From Ifrita kowaldi (Eukaryota; Chordata; Aves; Passeriformes; Cinclosomatidae), in the NCBI GenBank assembly GCA_013398055.1, contig VZRS01002391.1:270517-334516 (forward strand): a DNA stretch of 64,000 bases, read 5' to 3'. The position numbers and the translations under genes are program-made. Positions 63,601-64,000 of the stretch are shown here, piece after piece (positions within the stretch are counted from its first letter, which is position 1; each line of letters opens with the position of its first letter). The notes below the pieces were generated by a model. It was not told where the DNA came from and searched no databases. It saw only the letters and a program-made list of their open reading frames with translations.

Positions 63601-64000
63601 AAAAAATTGCAGTTCCTTTCAACAACCAGGCACACATGAGTTCAAATCCAATGCACTGTTGTGATAGCCTGAAAGTTGTATTTTCATTTAGTAAGACTGT
63701 GTAAGAGATAATGCATTGTTTGCATTATATCCAATCACTTCTGATACTATGCTCTATTGATCAATGTTTTCTTTCCTTTTATTGACATTGTGGCAGAATA
63801 TACGTAGATCTAGTAGTGTAGCAATGACACTACTGCATTTGACATTGCAATATTCCCTGTACAGCTGCATTTATATCATTTGCAGCCCTTTAGAATGACA
63901 ATAAGTCCCATGAAATCAAATGATGAGCTATTATTATCACAGAAACATAATGAAAAATAACCAGCTTGGAAGCTGGATAGTAATATATTAGCTACCCACC
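60696..64000. other. Unique AT-rich non-coding sequence
   Basis: I see no gene or clear repeat to the end of the window. Reading frames of up to 91 codons (60985-61260, minus strand) show no recognisable features. Confidence 0.6.

Noticed and set aside
1..64000. CRISPR array, bacterial operon or phage-like system
   Set aside because: There are no regularly spaced direct repeats, no operon-like gene packing and no ribosome-binding-site pattern. The repeats are vertebrate retroelements.

Overview
This window reads as non-coding DNA from a bird genome. The main evidence is repeat content. It holds at least nine fragments of the CR1 LINE, several with the characteristic avian 3' end (variants of GGTCCCTTCCAACC...ATTCTGTGATT). 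It also holds several solo long terminal repeats (LTRs) of avian endogenous-retrovirus type. There are no SINE-like elements, base composition is AT-rich, and coding density is essentially zero. I found no protein-coding exon, tRNA, rRNA, CRISPR array or bacterial-type operon that I can defend. The open reading frames are short, unrelated to any family I recognise, or lie inside repeats. The best description is a gene desert or very large intron.

Layout. Bases 1-241 are a second copy of 1904-2144 (a CR1 3' end plus its unique flank) and end at a single N. A CR1 with an internal deletion lies at 1714-2111, followed by about 5.7 kb of unique AT-rich sequence with one tiny CR1 scrap. From 7875 to 10133 there is a nested LTR: one plus-strand ERVL-like LTR appears to be split by two minus-strand LTRs, the first with a perfect 6-bp target-site duplication. 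From 9738 to 14063 a roughly 1.9-kb stretch is present two to three times, with the copies joined at single Ns (11648, 12417); this looks like unmerged contig ends rather than biology. At 15084 and 52975 two copies of another LTR-like element begin and each runs into a single N after 159 and 114 bp, so the rest of each element is probably missing from the assembly. Between and beyond these lie a 943-bp CR1 (30381-31323), a minus-strand ERVL-type LTR (34223-34662), CR1 pieces at 38264, 45330, 48221, 49184 and 56022, a heavily deleted solo LTR with a perfect 5-bp duplication (50150-50363), and a very old amniote-type CR1 copy (60131-60695).

In the unique sequence I saw a few compact symmetrical motifs that could be regulatory or could be chance: an inverted pair of TAATTA sites (16315-16346), a 20-bp palindrome carrying two opposed GATA sites (59521-59540), a perfect 12-bp hairpin (50051-50077), and a 9-bp inverted repeat beside an AP-1 site (11442-11475). 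No genes act together here, and I do not see a new biological system. The most consequential observations concern assembly structure and nested retroelement history.
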